A program made the position numbers and the translations under genes. The notes beneath the pieces were generated by a model. The model had not been told where the DNA came from and did no database searches. It saw only the letters and a program-made list of their open reading frames with translations. A DNA stretch of 64,000 nucleotides from Amycolatopsis nalaikhensis (lineage in GTDB: Bacteria; Actinomycetota; Actinomycetes; Mycobacteriales; Pseudonocardiaceae): positions 3,789,501 through 3,853,500 of the forward strand of contig NZ_CP127173.1 of assembly GCF_030264295.1 (NCBI RefSeq), read 5' to 3'. Positions within the stretch are counted from its first letter, which is position 1. Every line of letters starts with the position of its first letter. This document shows, piece by piece, positions 7,971 to 17,201 of this stretch.

Positions 7971-8014
7971 TCGTGAGTGTTTAGGGCGGTTAGAACCGCC
8001 CTAAACACTCACGA
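7971..8014. repeat. 44-bp perfect palindrome (hairpin family copy 1)
   Basis: Two 21-base arms, starting TCGTGAGTG and ending GGGCGGTT, flank a 2-base AG centre and pair perfectly. The element lies 4 bp beyond the stop of the minus-strand phosphoesterase, so it can act as its terminator. It shares the outer TCGTGAGTG and the TTAGAA loop with copies at 30271-30314 and 39928-39971, and the complete sequence (opposite orientation) with the IS-split copy at 58166-59537. Confidence 0.9.
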
Positions 8015-8018
8015 GGCG

Positions 8019-9740
8019 TCAGGCGAGCGGGTTGACCAGGAGCAGCTCCGTGTTGTGGTCGGCGGCGTCGCCGACGCGGCCGAGGTCGGTGTGGATGTCG
8101 TTGTAGGACAGTTCCCGGTAGAGCGACGCAAGCGCTTGCGGCGTCCGGGCGTCGTAGTCCACGGCGTACGGCGCCTCGGCCTCGATCAACGTCGTGAACA
8201 GCGACAACGTGCCGTCGGCGTTGTCCGCGACCTCGACGATCCGGGCGTGCTGCGGGAAGTCGACGTGCGACGCCGTGTTGATCTCCCAGAAGCCCTGCTG
8301 CGGCGTGTTGCCGGCGTGCGGCGTGATCTGGTTGCGGTGCGTGTGGCCGTTGACCCAGGCGAGCACGTTCGGGAACCGCTTGAGCAACGCGACGAACGCG
8401 TTGCCGTCGAGGCGCGGGTCGAGCAGGTGGCGCGAGTCCGGCAGCAGGTTGCCCATCGAGCCGCTCGTGTGGTGGCTGAACAGGATGAACAGCTCATCGG
8501 TGACGCCGTGGGTGACCTTGCGGCCGAAGAAGTCGTAGTAGGTCGAGCTGTTGCGCTTGAGCGTCGACTCGACCCAGTTGTACTGCGCGAGCCCGATCGA
8601 GCCGTCCGCGAACCCGGCGTCGGTCGTCGTGTCGAGGCTGATCCCGGTGATGCCCGGCGCGATCCGGAAGGTGTAGTAGACGTTCTGGCCGTCGGCGTTG
8701 GCGCTGGTGAAGCCGTGCCCGACCGGGCCGGGGCCGGTGTTGGCGGCGTCGAGGTGCGCGCGGACGAACTCGCCGGTGCTGAACGGGCGGCGCCGCGCGT
8801 CCGGCGTGACCTCGCGGATGGTGCCGGAGCCGCCGAACAGCTCGGCGACGGGCACGCTCGAGCCGCTCTCGATGGCCGTGGCCAGCTTCTTCGCGGTGGT
8901 CTCGTCCTTGCCGATGACCTTGTACTTGCCGGTGTACCAGGCGTCGATGCCGGGGATCCGCGCGGGCAGCGAGCCGACGATGCTGTCGTCGTGGTTGCCG
9001 AAGGTGCAGTACCAGGGGACGTCGAGGCCGGGCGCGGTGAACGTCTTCAGCGCGGCTTCGAGCAGGCCCGGGATCTGCGGGAAGCCCTTCGCGGTGTAGT
9101 CGTCGCCGCCCGGTTTGCCGGGGTTCCAGAACTCGTGGTTGCCGGAGTTCTGGACGCCTTCGTAGGTGTTCGTGTCGCCGGAGTTCGGGGTGACGCTGCC
9201 GCCGTTGAGGACCTTGAGGAACCAGTCGAGCTCGATCAGCTCGTGGTTGTCGGTGTTGTCGCCGGTGGTGACCATGAGGTCGAACGGCCGCCCGGTGAAC
9301 GGGCCCTGCCGCACGCTGTTGACCCGCTCGACGAGCGCGCTGGTGGCGACGGTGCCGAGCGCCTCCTGCGGCCGGTGCGCGGAGCCGATGAAGGGGTGCA
9401 GGTATTCGAAGCGCGCGGGGCTTTCGGTGTCGGTGATGTGCAGGTCGGTGAACTGGACGAAGGCGCTGAGGGCGCGCCGCCGGTCGTCGCGCCCGCTCTG
9501 CGGGGTGGCGAGATCACTGCGGACGACGAGCGGCCAGCCGGGCCCGGCGGACAGCCGCGAGTAGGTCGAGGTGCCCCCACCGGCGGCGACCTGTTCGAGA
9601 GTGGTGCCGGCGGTGCTGACCGAGCGGGTGCTCGTGAGCCGCAGGGCGCGATCGAGGGCGTTCGCGGCGGGCGTGCAGAGCAGGAGCCCGAGTCCGGCGG
9701 CGCCCGCGGTGGCGACGGTGCGCCGGGTGAGTTCGGCCAT
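8019..9740 (-). CDS. Tat-exported metallophosphoesterase (TIGR03767 type)
   Basis: A 573-residue secreted calcineurin-like phosphoesterase. A twin-arginine signal opens the protein (MAELTRRTVATAG, cleavage near residue 28). Metal motifs are in order: TDLHITD (98-104), GDNTDN (160-165), GNHD (248-251), and a late GHTH (WVNGHTHRN). The length and the split between the early motifs match actinobacterial TIGR03767 proteins. ATG at 9740 has GGGGAG upstream; the longer frame to 9785 lacks one. It probably acts on extracellular phosphoesters. It is monocistronic, with a palindromic terminator downstream. Confidence 0.85.
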   Translation of the reverse strand: MAELTRRTVATAGAAGLGLLLCTPAANALDRALRLTSTRSVSTAGTTLEQVAAGGGTSTYSRLSAGPGWPLVVRSDLATPQSGRDDRRRALSAFVQFTDLHITDTESPARFEYLHPFIGSAHRPQEALGTVATSALVERVNSVRQGPFTGRPFDLMVTTGDNTDNHELIELDWFLKVLNGGSVTPNSGDTNTYEGVQNSGNHEFWNPGKPGGDDYTAKGFPQIPGLLEAALKTFTAPGLDVPWYCTFGNHDDSIVGSLPARIPGIDAWYTGKYKVIGKDETTAKKLATAIESGSSVPVAELFGGSGTIREVTPDARRRPFSTGEFVRAHLDAANTGPGPVGHGFTSANADGQNVYYTFRIAPGITGISLDTTTDAGFADGSIGLAQYNWVESTLKRNSSTYYDFFGRKVTHGVTDELFILFSHHTSGSMGNLLPDSRHLLDPRLDGNAFVALLKRFPNVLAWVNGHTHRNQITPHAGNTPQQGFWEINTASHVDFPQHARIVEVADNADGTLSLFTTLIEAEAPYAVDYDARTPQALASLYRELSYNDIHTDLGRVGDAADHNTELLLVNPLA

Positions 9741-9869
9741 GTGTGTTCGCTCCCCAGTCTTCTCCGGGGTGAACGTGAAAAACATTCACCGTGACAGTTC
9801 AGTCCACCCTGTCACAGGAGTCGAGGCGGGGTGTACCGCCGAAGGTCGTGGTCAATTCCGCCGCTCTGG

Positions 9870-10319
9870 TCAGCAGGCGAGACCGCACGCGGTTCCGGCC
9901 GCGGCGAACAGGCCGAAGAAGAACAGCATCACGATCAGCGCGGGGATGACCGCGAGGATCCCGCAGATCAAACCCGCGATGCCCATGCCCTTGCCGGTGT
10001 AGCCGGGCCGGCCCGCCTGGACCATGCCGGCCCACGACAGGCCGATCGCGAGGAAGCCGAGGAGCAGGTCGACGAACGGGACCCAGAACGTGACCAGGGC
10101 GATGATGCCCACGACCATGCCCGCCACCGCCATGCCGCTGGTGGTCAGCGGCTGGTACGCGCCGTACGGCTGGGCGCCGTAGACCGGTTGCGGTCCGTAC
10201 GCCGGGTACGGCTGGCTCACGTACGGCTGGACCGCGTACTGCGGCGCCGACGGCGGGTACCCCGGCTCGGCCGGGGCAGGGAGCTGCCGATCCGGCTGGT
10301 AAGGGTCGTAACTGGTCAC
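9870..10319 (-). CDS. DUF4190-type small membrane protein
   Basis: A 149-residue protein. Residues 1-60 are Pro/Tyr/Gln rich and soluble (PQPVYGAQPYGAYQP). They are followed by two hydrophobic spans (GMAVAGMVVGIIALVTFW and GIAGLICGILAVIPALIV) with a GKGMGIAG linker, the pattern of DUF4190 proteins. GTG at 10319 follows GGGGGAA. Its function is unknown; such proteins are inner-membrane and common in actinomycetes. It ends with a cysteine-containing tail (ACGLAC). Confidence 0.75.
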   Translation of the reverse strand: MTSYDPYQPDRQLPAPAEPGYPPSAPQYAVQPYVSQPYPAYGPQPVYGAQPYGAYQPLTTSGMAVAGMVVGIIALVTFWVPFVDLLLGFLAIGLSWAGMVQAGRPGYTGKGMGIAGLICGILAVIPALIVMLFFFGLFAAAGTACGLAC

Positions 10320-10375
10320 CGTTCCCCCACTCTGTCCGTCCCCGGCGAAGTCGCCCGGACGGCCCCCCACGTTAC

Positions 10376-11191
10376 TCAGCCGGTAAGGCCCGACTCGGTC
10401 ACCCCGCGCACCAGATACCGCTGCAGGAACACGAAAAGCAGCACGATCGGCAGGATCGACACCGCGGCCGCCAGGAACAGCAGGTTCAGCTGCGGGTTCT
10501 GCGCCGTCAGCAACCCCGACAACGCCACCTGGACCGTCCACGAATCGGGTGACTGGGCGATGATCAACGGCCACAGGAACGCGTTCCAGCTGCCGATCAC
10601 CGTGATCACCGCGATCGCCGCGAAGAACCCCTTCGAATTCGGGACCACGATCCGCCAGAACACGCCCCAGCGCGTCAGCCCGTCCACCCGGCCCGCCTCC
10701 TCCAGTTCGCGCGGGAAGTCCAGGAAGTACTGCCGGAACAGGAACACGCTGAACGCGCTGAACAGCCCCGGGATGACGAGCCCGCGGAAGTCCGACAGCC
10801 AGCCCAGCGACGACACCACCACGAAGCTCGGCACGAACGTCACCGACGTCGGGATCATCAGCGTCGCCAGCACCGCGTAGAACACCGCGCGCGAATGCCG
10901 GTACGGGATCCGGGCCAGGCCATACCCCGCCAGCGAGCAGATCACCAGCAGGCCGGCCGTCTGCGACGTCGCCACGATCGCCGAGTTCAGCAAGCTCCGC
11001 GCGAACGGGACGTCGGACGAGGAGAACAGCCGCGAGAAGTTCTCCCAGTGCACTGTGGACGGGAAGAACGTCCACTGTGGAGCCGTGATCTCCGCGCGCG
11101 ATGCCAGTCCGTTGCGCAGCAGCAGGTAGAACGGCAGCAGGAAGAGCGCCGCTGCCACCACCAACGAAGTCCACCGGAAGAACGCCCTCAC
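10376..11191 (-). CDS. Carbohydrate ABC transporter permease (MalG type)
   Basis: A 271-residue permease with about six membrane spans. It carries the cytoplasmic EAA-like loop EAGRVDGLTRWGVFWRIVVP that contacts the ATPase. It is the last gene of a three-gene importer operon; its GTG start overlaps the stop of the upstream permease as GTGA. No ATP-binding gene is in the operon, so it probably shares an MsiK-type ATPase encoded elsewhere, as is common in actinomycetes. The sugar is not deducible. Confidence 0.9.
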   Translation of the reverse strand: MRAFFRWTSLVVAAALFLLPFYLLLRNGLASRAEITAPQWTFFPSTVHWENFSRLFSSSDVPFARSLLNSAIVATSQTAGLLVICSLAGYGLARIPYRHSRAVFYAVLATLMIPTSVTFVPSFVVVSSLGWLSDFRGLVIPGLFSAFSVFLFRQYFLDFPRELEEAGRVDGLTRWGVFWRIVVPNSKGFFAAIAVITVIGSWNAFLWPLIIAQSPDSWTVQVALSGLLTAQNPQLNLLFLAAAVSILPIVLLFVFLQRYLVRGVTESGLTG

Positions 11192-12084
11192 GACGCCCTC
11201 CCGAAGCGGAGCACCCGGCCCTGCAGCAGCGTCACCAGTGCGATGATCAGTGCCAGGATCACCGCGCCCGCGCTGCCGCGGCCGAGGTCCTGCCCGCCCG
11301 ATCCCAGCGACGTGTAGTACAAGTACACCAGTGGCGGCCGCGCGAACGGTGGGTAGCCCCGGGCGTCGCCCATGATGTTGTAGAACTCGTCGAACGCCTG
11401 GTACGCGTTGATCAGGTTCAGCAGCAGCACCGCCACCGCCGTCGCGCGCAGCTGGGGCAGCGTCACGTAGCGGAACACCTGCCAGCCCGGCTTCGCGCCG
11501 TCCAGCCACGCCGCTTCGTAGAGGTGCCGCGGGATGCGTTGCAGCGCCGCGATGAACAGGATCATGTAGAACCCCAGCTGCAGCCACAGCCGCGCCGTCA
11601 CCAGCACCACCCAGTACAGCGGCGGGTGCACCGTTCCCGTCCACGCCACCGGGTCCGCGCCGAACCAGCCGAGCACCGTGTTCGCCAGTCCATAGCGGAC
11701 ACCCGAGAACAGCGACGTCTTCCAGATCAGCGAAGCAACGACGTACGAGCACGCGAACGGCAGGAAGAACACCGACCGGAAGAACGCCCGCGCGAACCGC
11801 AGCTGGTTGACGCCCACGGCCAACGCCAGCGACAGCACGAACGTCAGCGGCACGATGAACACCGCGAACACGCTGAACGTCCCCAGGCTCGACAGGAACG
11901 GCTCGTCGGTGAGCATGTGCCCGTAGTTGTCCAGCCCGACGAACTCCGTCGGCGTCACCGTGTTGCGCGCGTCGAAGAACGACAGGTACGCGCTCCAGCC
12001 GATCGGCAGGTACGCGAAGATCGCCAGCCCGATCAGGAACGGCCCGACGAACAGCCAGAAAGCGCGCGCGTCGCGCCGCTTCAT
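11188..12084 (-). CDS. Carbohydrate ABC transporter permease (MalF type)
   Basis: A 298-residue integral membrane protein with six predicted spans. The EAA loop is EAAWLDGAKPGWQVFRYVTL, followed by the conserved LP. The N-terminal MKRRDARAFWLFVGPFLIG is the usual start for MalF-type sugar permeases. It couples to the solute-binding gene by a 4-bp ATGA overlap and to the second permease by GTGA. It forms the heterodimeric channel with the next gene. Confidence 0.9.
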   Translation of the reverse strand: MKRRDARAFWLFVGPFLIGLAIFAYLPIGWSAYLSFFDARNTVTPTEFVGLDNYGHMLTDEPFLSSLGTFSVFAVFIVPLTFVLSLALAVGVNQLRFARAFFRSVFFLPFACSYVVASLIWKTSLFSGVRYGLANTVLGWFGADPVAWTGTVHPPLYWVVLVTARLWLQLGFYMILFIAALQRIPRHLYEAAWLDGAKPGWQVFRYVTLPQLRATAVAVLLLNLINAYQAFDEFYNIMGDARGYPPFARPPLVYLYYTSLGSGGQDLGRGSAGAVILALIIALVTLLQGRVLRFGRAS

Positions 12085-13367
12085 CCGAAGAGGCGCTTAA
12101 GCTCGGCCTTCGCGACCTCGACCGCGGTCTTCACCTGCGCTGCCGGGTCCGCTCCTTCCTTCGCGATCTTCGCGGCCGCGTCGGACAGCGCCGTGTTCGA
12201 CTGCTGTGTCCACACCGGACCGCCGACCAGGTGGCTGTTCTCCTTGACGAACCGCGCCGCGTCGGCGGCCGGGCCCGCCTTGAGGTTGTCCGCGCGGTCG
12301 ATCAGGCTCTGCCGCGCCGGGACGTGGAAGCCGTACTTCGTCGCGAACTCCAGCTGGTCGGCCGTGTTGTCCACCCACAGCCACTTCACGAACGCCTTCG
12401 CCTCGGCGACGTGCGCGCTCTTCGCGTTGACCATCGCGCCGTACGCGCCGACCGGGACCGACGGCGCGCCGCTGCCGTCCAGCTTGGGGAACGGCAGCAC
12501 GCCGAAGTCGTCGTCGAACGCCCGGCGGATCTTCGGCACGTTCCACAGCCCGGTCCACTGCATGGCGGCGAGCCCGTCGATGAACGCGCCCGGGTCCGAC
12601 CAGTCCGACGGCGCGCCCAGCAGCAGGGAACCGTTGGCGTTCAACGTGTGCAGCTTCGCCAGCGCGGTCGCCGCGCGCGGGTCGTCGAAACCGACCTCGC
12701 GGTTGCCGTTCTTCAGGTAGTCGAGCCCCGCCGACCACAGCAGCGGGCCGGTGAGCACGCCGACGCCGCCGTCGTTGCCCGCGAAGAAGCCCTTGACGCC
12801 GTCCTTGGTCAGCTTCGCGGCCGCGTCGATCAGCTCGTCGACCGTCTGCGGCGGCTGCACACCCGCGGCCTGCAGCAGGCTCTTGCGGTAGAAGAGCACC
12901 TGCGTGTCGGTGGCCTGCGGGATGCCGTAGACCTTGCCTTCGACGGTCTGCGCCGCCAGCACCGCCGGGCTGAAGTCGGCTTTCACCGGCGCGATGACGT
13001 CGTCGAGTGAGACGACCTGGTTCTGCCGCACCCAGTCGATCTTGACCTGCGCCTCGAAGACGTCCGGCACCTTGCTGTTCTGCAGCGCGGTGACGATCTT
13101 CGAGTCGTAGTCGCCGGGGTTCCACTGCACGTTGACGGTCGCGGCGGGGTAGCTCGCCGCGTAGCGCTTCACGGCTTCCTGGACGCCGTCCTCGCCGTAG
13201 GCGTGGTACCACTGCTGGAGCGTGACCTTCGGCGTGTCCGACGGCGGCGGCCCCGCCGAATAAGCCGTCGAAGGCGGCGGGTCACCCTGCCGCCCGGTGT
13301 TCGACCCGCACGCCGTCGCCAGCGCGCCGACACCCGCCAGGGCCAAGAACTTGCGCCTGTTATGCAT
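12081..13367 (-). CDS. Sugar-binding lipoprotein of ABC importer
   Basis: A 428-residue family 1 solute-binding protein. The N-terminus has both a twin-arginine motif (NRRKFLALAG) and a lipobox with Cys20 (ALATACGS), so export by Tat followed by lipidation is likely. The body has the usual SBP_bac_1 features (YGIPQATDTQVLFYRKSLL, GLAAMQWTGLWNV). It delivers a carbohydrate to the two permeases that overlap it downstream. A hairpin at 13396-13432 separates it from the upstream acyl-CoA ligase. Confidence 0.9.
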   Translation of the reverse strand: MHNRRKFLALAGVGALATACGSNTGRQGDPPPSTAYSAGPPPSDTPKVTLQQWYHAYGEDGVQEAVKRYAASYPAATVNVQWNPGDYDSKIVTALQNSKVPDVFEAQVKIDWVRQNQVVSLDDVIAPVKADFSPAVLAAQTVEGKVYGIPQATDTQVLFYRKSLLQAAGVQPPQTVDELIDAAAKLTKDGVKGFFAGNDGGVGVLTGPLLWSAGLDYLKNGNREVGFDDPRAATALAKLHTLNANGSLLLGAPSDWSDPGAFIDGLAAMQWTGLWNVPKIRRAFDDDFGVLPFPKLDGSGAPSVPVGAYGAMVNAKSAHVAEAKAFVKWLWVDNTADQLEFATKYGFHVPARQSLIDRADNLKAGPAADAARFVKENSHLVGGPVWTQQSNTALSDAAAKIAKEGADPAAQVKTAVEVAKAELKRLFG

Positions 13368-13395
13368 CCCCAGAACCCCTCCGACGTGCTCTGAA

Positions 13396-13432
13396 GGCCA
13401 CCATGAAGGCGCTAGGGTCCCTCATGGTGGCC
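13396..13432. terminator. Hairpin downstream of acyl-CoA ligase gene
   Basis: GGCCACCATGA (13396-13406) pairs perfectly with TCATGGTGGCC (13422-13432) across a 15-base loop containing GGGTCCC. It lies between the stop of the acyl-CoA ligase and the start of the sugar-binding gene. A related sequence with GGCCACCATG and GGTCCC recurs at 51872-51910, so this is probably another repeat family used as a terminator. Confidence 0.55.
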
Positions 13433-13467
13433 CGCAGAGGCATGAAGACTCGCCGGAGATTTACCCG

Positions 13468-15096
<1,629 letters not shown>

Positions 15097-15184
15097 GGTC
15101 GCTCCCGGGGGTCGTTCGCCGGTGAACTGGGGTTGCGCCGACTCTAGTGCGGATCGGGTGAAGCGGGCATGGTCAACAACGGCT

Positions 15185-15228
15185 CCGTTCGGTCACGGTC
15201 GTCGCGCGATCGGGCGACGAGCGAACGG
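15185..15228. other. Interrupted hairpin between divergent genes
   Basis: CCGTTCG (15185-15191) pairs with CGAACGG (15222-15228), and TCGTCGC (15199-15205) pairs with GCGACGA (15214-15220), leaving an asymmetric internal loop of seven bases on one side and one on the other. It lies about 90 bp upstream of the acyl-CoA ligase start. It could be an operator or an RNA structure in a long leader. Confidence 0.35.
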
Positions 15229-15369
15229 TGATCATGATCGACAATTTTTGCGGTTTTCGTTGTGGGCAAGGAAATGCGCGCCGGAACCCGGTGTAGTGGA
15301 GGCTTCACTTCCGGGTGAGTCGGGCCACTCTGGACGCTTCTTGGGAGCGTTTCCGCAGGCCGGAGCGGG

Positions 15370-15398
15370 TTGCCCGGTATCACCTCCGGGGGTAATAA
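15370..15398 (+). promoter_or_regulatory. Candidate sigma-70-type promoter for mIHF
   Basis: TTGCCC (15370-15375) and TAATAA (15393-15398) are separated by exactly 17 bp. Transcription would begin near 15405, giving an untranslated leader of about 137 bases before the mIHF start at 15542. TAATAA is a strikingly good -10 hexamer in such GC-rich DNA. Confidence 0.45.
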
Positions 15399-15443
15399 GT
15401 GCGTGTCGGTTGCACGGCCACGAAGCCGGTGGCGTTTACTGGG

Positions 15444-15501
15444 GCCGTGGTAAGAGACGGCTGGCCAGCGCTTGCAGGAGCAAGCACACACAAAAGCCGT
15501 C
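15444..15501 (+). promoter_or_regulatory. Folded 5' leader with mutually exclusive helices upstream of mIHF
   Basis: GACGGCT (15456-15462) can pair with AGCCGTC (15495-15501), enclosing the hairpin GCTTGC-AGGA-GCAAGC (15470-15485). Alternatively ACGGC (15457-15461) can pair with the upstream GCCGT (15444-15448), which excludes the first helix. This looks like a small RNA switch or attenuator. It does not match any riboswitch class I recognise. Confidence 0.35.
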
Positions 15502-15541
15502 GGCCGCGAAAGCGGAGACCTGAGAGGAAAGGACTACTACG

Positions 15542-15853
15542 TTGGCTCTGCCTACGTTGACTCCGGAGCAGCGCGCCGAGGCCCTGGCCAAGGCCGCCGA
15601 GGCTCGCAAGGCGCGTTCGGAGCTGCTCGCGTCGATCAAGTCCGGCAAGGAGAGCATCGAAAAGGTGCTCAAGCAGGCCAAGGAGAACAAGACCATCGGG
15701 AAGACGAAGGTCACCCAGCTGCTGAAGGCCGTCCCCGGCCTCGGCGCGGTGAAGGTCGCCGCCCTGCTCGAGCAGGCCGGCATCGACCCGGACCGGCGTG
15801 CGGCCGGCCTGGGCGAGCGCCAGCGCGAGGCGCTCATCGACGCGCTCAAGTAG
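15542..15853 (+). CDS. mihF: Actinobacterial integration host factor (mIHF/sIHF)
   Basis: A 103-residue basic nucleoid protein. It opens MALPTLTPEQRAEALAKA, the diagnostic start of mIHF/sIHF, and contains the helix-two-turn-helix DNA-binding segment VPGLGAVKVAALLEQAGI and a final GLGERQREAL helix. It bends DNA and shapes the nucleoid. The TTG start follows GAGAGGAAAGG. The canonical copy usually sits beside guanylate kinase (gmk); here the gene stands alone, has a long leader and diverges in the middle (SGKESIEKVLKQAKENKTIG), so it may be a second paralogue. A strong terminator follows. Confidence 0.88.
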   Translation: MALPTLTPEQRAEALAKAAEARKARSELLASIKSGKESIEKVLKQAKENKTIGKTKVTQLLKAVPGLGAVKVAALLEQAGIDPDRRAAGLGERQREALIDALK

Positions 15854-15871
15854 CCCGTCACCAGGGAGCTC

Positions 15872-15909
15872 CCGCGAGGGGAGTGTCGTCAGCGACACTT
15901 CCCTCGCGG
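15872..15909 (+). terminator. Terminator hairpin after mIHF
   Basis: Arms of 17 bases (15872-15888 and 15893-15909, CCGCGAGGG outwards) enclose a TCAG loop and pair except for one G-T position. It lies 18 bp after the mIHF stop and before the isochorismate synthase start on the same strand, so the two genes are probably separate transcription units. Confidence 0.7.
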
Positions 15910-15937
15910 ATCTCCCGAAGCCTGGGACGCTGGTCTG

Positions 15938-17095
15938 GTGAGCTCACCTGACCCGGCGACCCCGGCACTCGACCTCGCCGCCCGCTACCAGCGTGGCGAC
16001 TTCCTGTTCACGACGGCCCAGCGCGCGCTCCTGGCGCAGGGCACCCTCCGGACCGTGACCGAGACGGACCCCCGGCGGCTCGCCTCGGCGATCCCCGGTG
16101 TCCTGGCCGAGACCGGTGCCCCGCTGGCCGTCGGCGTCCTGCCGTTCGACACCGGGCCCGACACGAAGGTGCCGGGCCACCTCGTCGTGCCCCGGACCGT
16201 CCACCGGGCCGAGGGCGCGCCTTCGCTGCCGCGCGAGGTCCTCCCGGCGCCCGTGCGCGTCCGTGCGGTGCCTTCGCCGGAGCGGCACATCGAGTCCGTT
16301 CGTGCCGCCGTCATCGCGTTGGACTCTCGTGGCCTGCGGAAAGCCGTCCTCGCGCGCGCCCTGGACCTCGAGTTCGACGCGCCGGTCTCCGCCGAGCGGA
16401 TCGTGCGCAACCTGGCCGTGGGCAATCCGCGGCACTTCACGTACGCCGCCGAGCTGCCCGGCGGCCGGTCCCTGGTCGGCGCCACGCCCGAGCTGCTGCT
16501 GCGCCGAACGGGCCGCACGGTGTTCTCGTCACCGCACGCGGGCTCGATGCCCCGCTCGGCCGACCCGGCGACCGACCGCGCGAACGGCGAGGCCCTGCGG
16601 ACGTCCCGCAAGGACCAGCTCGAGCACGCGGTGGTGATCGACTACGTCGTCGAGGCGCTGCGGCCGTTCTGCCGGACGCTGGACGTCCCGGCGGGGCCGG
16701 AGCTGGTCACGACACCGGCGATCTGGCACCTGCGCACCCCGATCACGGGCGAGCTGATCGACCCGGAGATCACGGCTTTGGACCTCGCGGCGGCGTTGCA
16801 CCCGACCCCGGCGATCTGCGGCACCCCGACGGAGGGAGCGCGTGAGCTGGTTCAGGAGCTGGAGCCGTTCGACCGCGACTACTACGCGGGAGCGGTCGGC
16901 TGGGTGGACGCGGCGGGCGACGGAGAGTGGGCGGTGGCGATCCGCTGCGCGGAGATCGCGTCCACGTCGATGCGGCTGTACGCGGGGGGCGGGATCGTGG
17001 CGGCGTCGGACCCGCGGGCGGAGCTGGACGAGACGACGGCCAAGTTCCGCACGCTGCTGGCGGCGATGGGCCTGGAGGACCTCACCGGAGTCTGA
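15938..17095 (+). CDS. Isochorismate synthase
   Basis: A 385-residue chorismate-utilising enzyme, the usual length for EntC/DhbC-type isochorismate synthases. Key stretches are LVGATPELLLRRTG, the magnesium and substrate region HPTPAICGTPTEGA, the ERDYYAG-type motif (EPFDRDYYAGAVGWVD) and the closing GGGIVAASDP. It converts chorismate to isochorismate for siderophore, salicylate or menaquinone synthesis. Adjacent is a convergent phosphopantetheinyl transferase, which hints at siderophore chemistry, but no NRPS or DHB genes are in the window. GTG at 15938 is the start. Confidence 0.87.
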   Translation: MSSPDPATPALDLAARYQRGDFLFTTAQRALLAQGTLRTVTETDPRRLASAIPGVLAETGAPLAVGVLPFDTGPDTKVPGHLVVPRTVHRAEGAPSLPREVLPAPVRVRAVPSPERHIESVRAAVIALDSRGLRKAVLARALDLEFDAPVSAERIVRNLAVGNPRHFTYAAELPGGRSLVGATPELLLRRTGRTVFSSPHAGSMPRSADPATDRANGEALRTSRKDQLEHAVVIDYVVEALRPFCRTLDVPAGPELVTTPAIWHLRTPITGELIDPEITALDLAAALHPTPAICGTPTEGARELVQELEPFDRDYYAGAVGWVDAAGDGEWAVAIRCAEIASTSMRLYAGGGIVAASDPRAELDETTAKFRTLLAAMGLEDLTGV

Positions 17096-17103
17096 CGGCC
17101 CCG

Positions 17104-17190
17104 AGCGCCCCAATGTGGCGTTCGGTGCGTCAGACGCACCGAACGCCACATTGGGTGCGTTGGACGCAACCAACGCCACATTGGGGCGCT
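17104..17190. repeat. 30-bp-unit palindromic array, copy 1 (87 bp)
   Basis: It begins AGCGCCCCAA and ends TTGGGGCGCT. The outer 19 bases at each end are exact inverted repeats (AGCGCCCCAATGTGGCGTT). Inside are two 30-bp units, one centred on GGTGCGTCAGACGCACC and one on TGCGTTGGACGCA. It fills the gap between two convergent genes, as a bidirectional terminator would. Relatives are at 25739-25825 and 62342-62458. Confidence 0.85.
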
Positions 17191-17201
17191 TGAGCCGGGT
17201 G

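Larger units (their letters stand above)
15097..15541. other. 445-bp gene-free region with hairpins and a promoter
   Basis: No credible gene is seen. The stretch holds an interrupted hairpin at 15185-15228, an AT-rich run (ATGATCGACAATTTTTGCGG) near 15235, a candidate promoter at 15370-15398 and a folded leader at 15444-15501, all upstream of the mIHF gene. A 115-codon minus-strand open frame across it shows no recognisable protein sequence. Confidence 0.6.

Noticed and set aside
15405..15541. mIHF leader considered as a c-di-AMP (ydaO) riboswitch
   Set aside because: The conserved core sequences of that class could not be found; only simple competing helices are visible.
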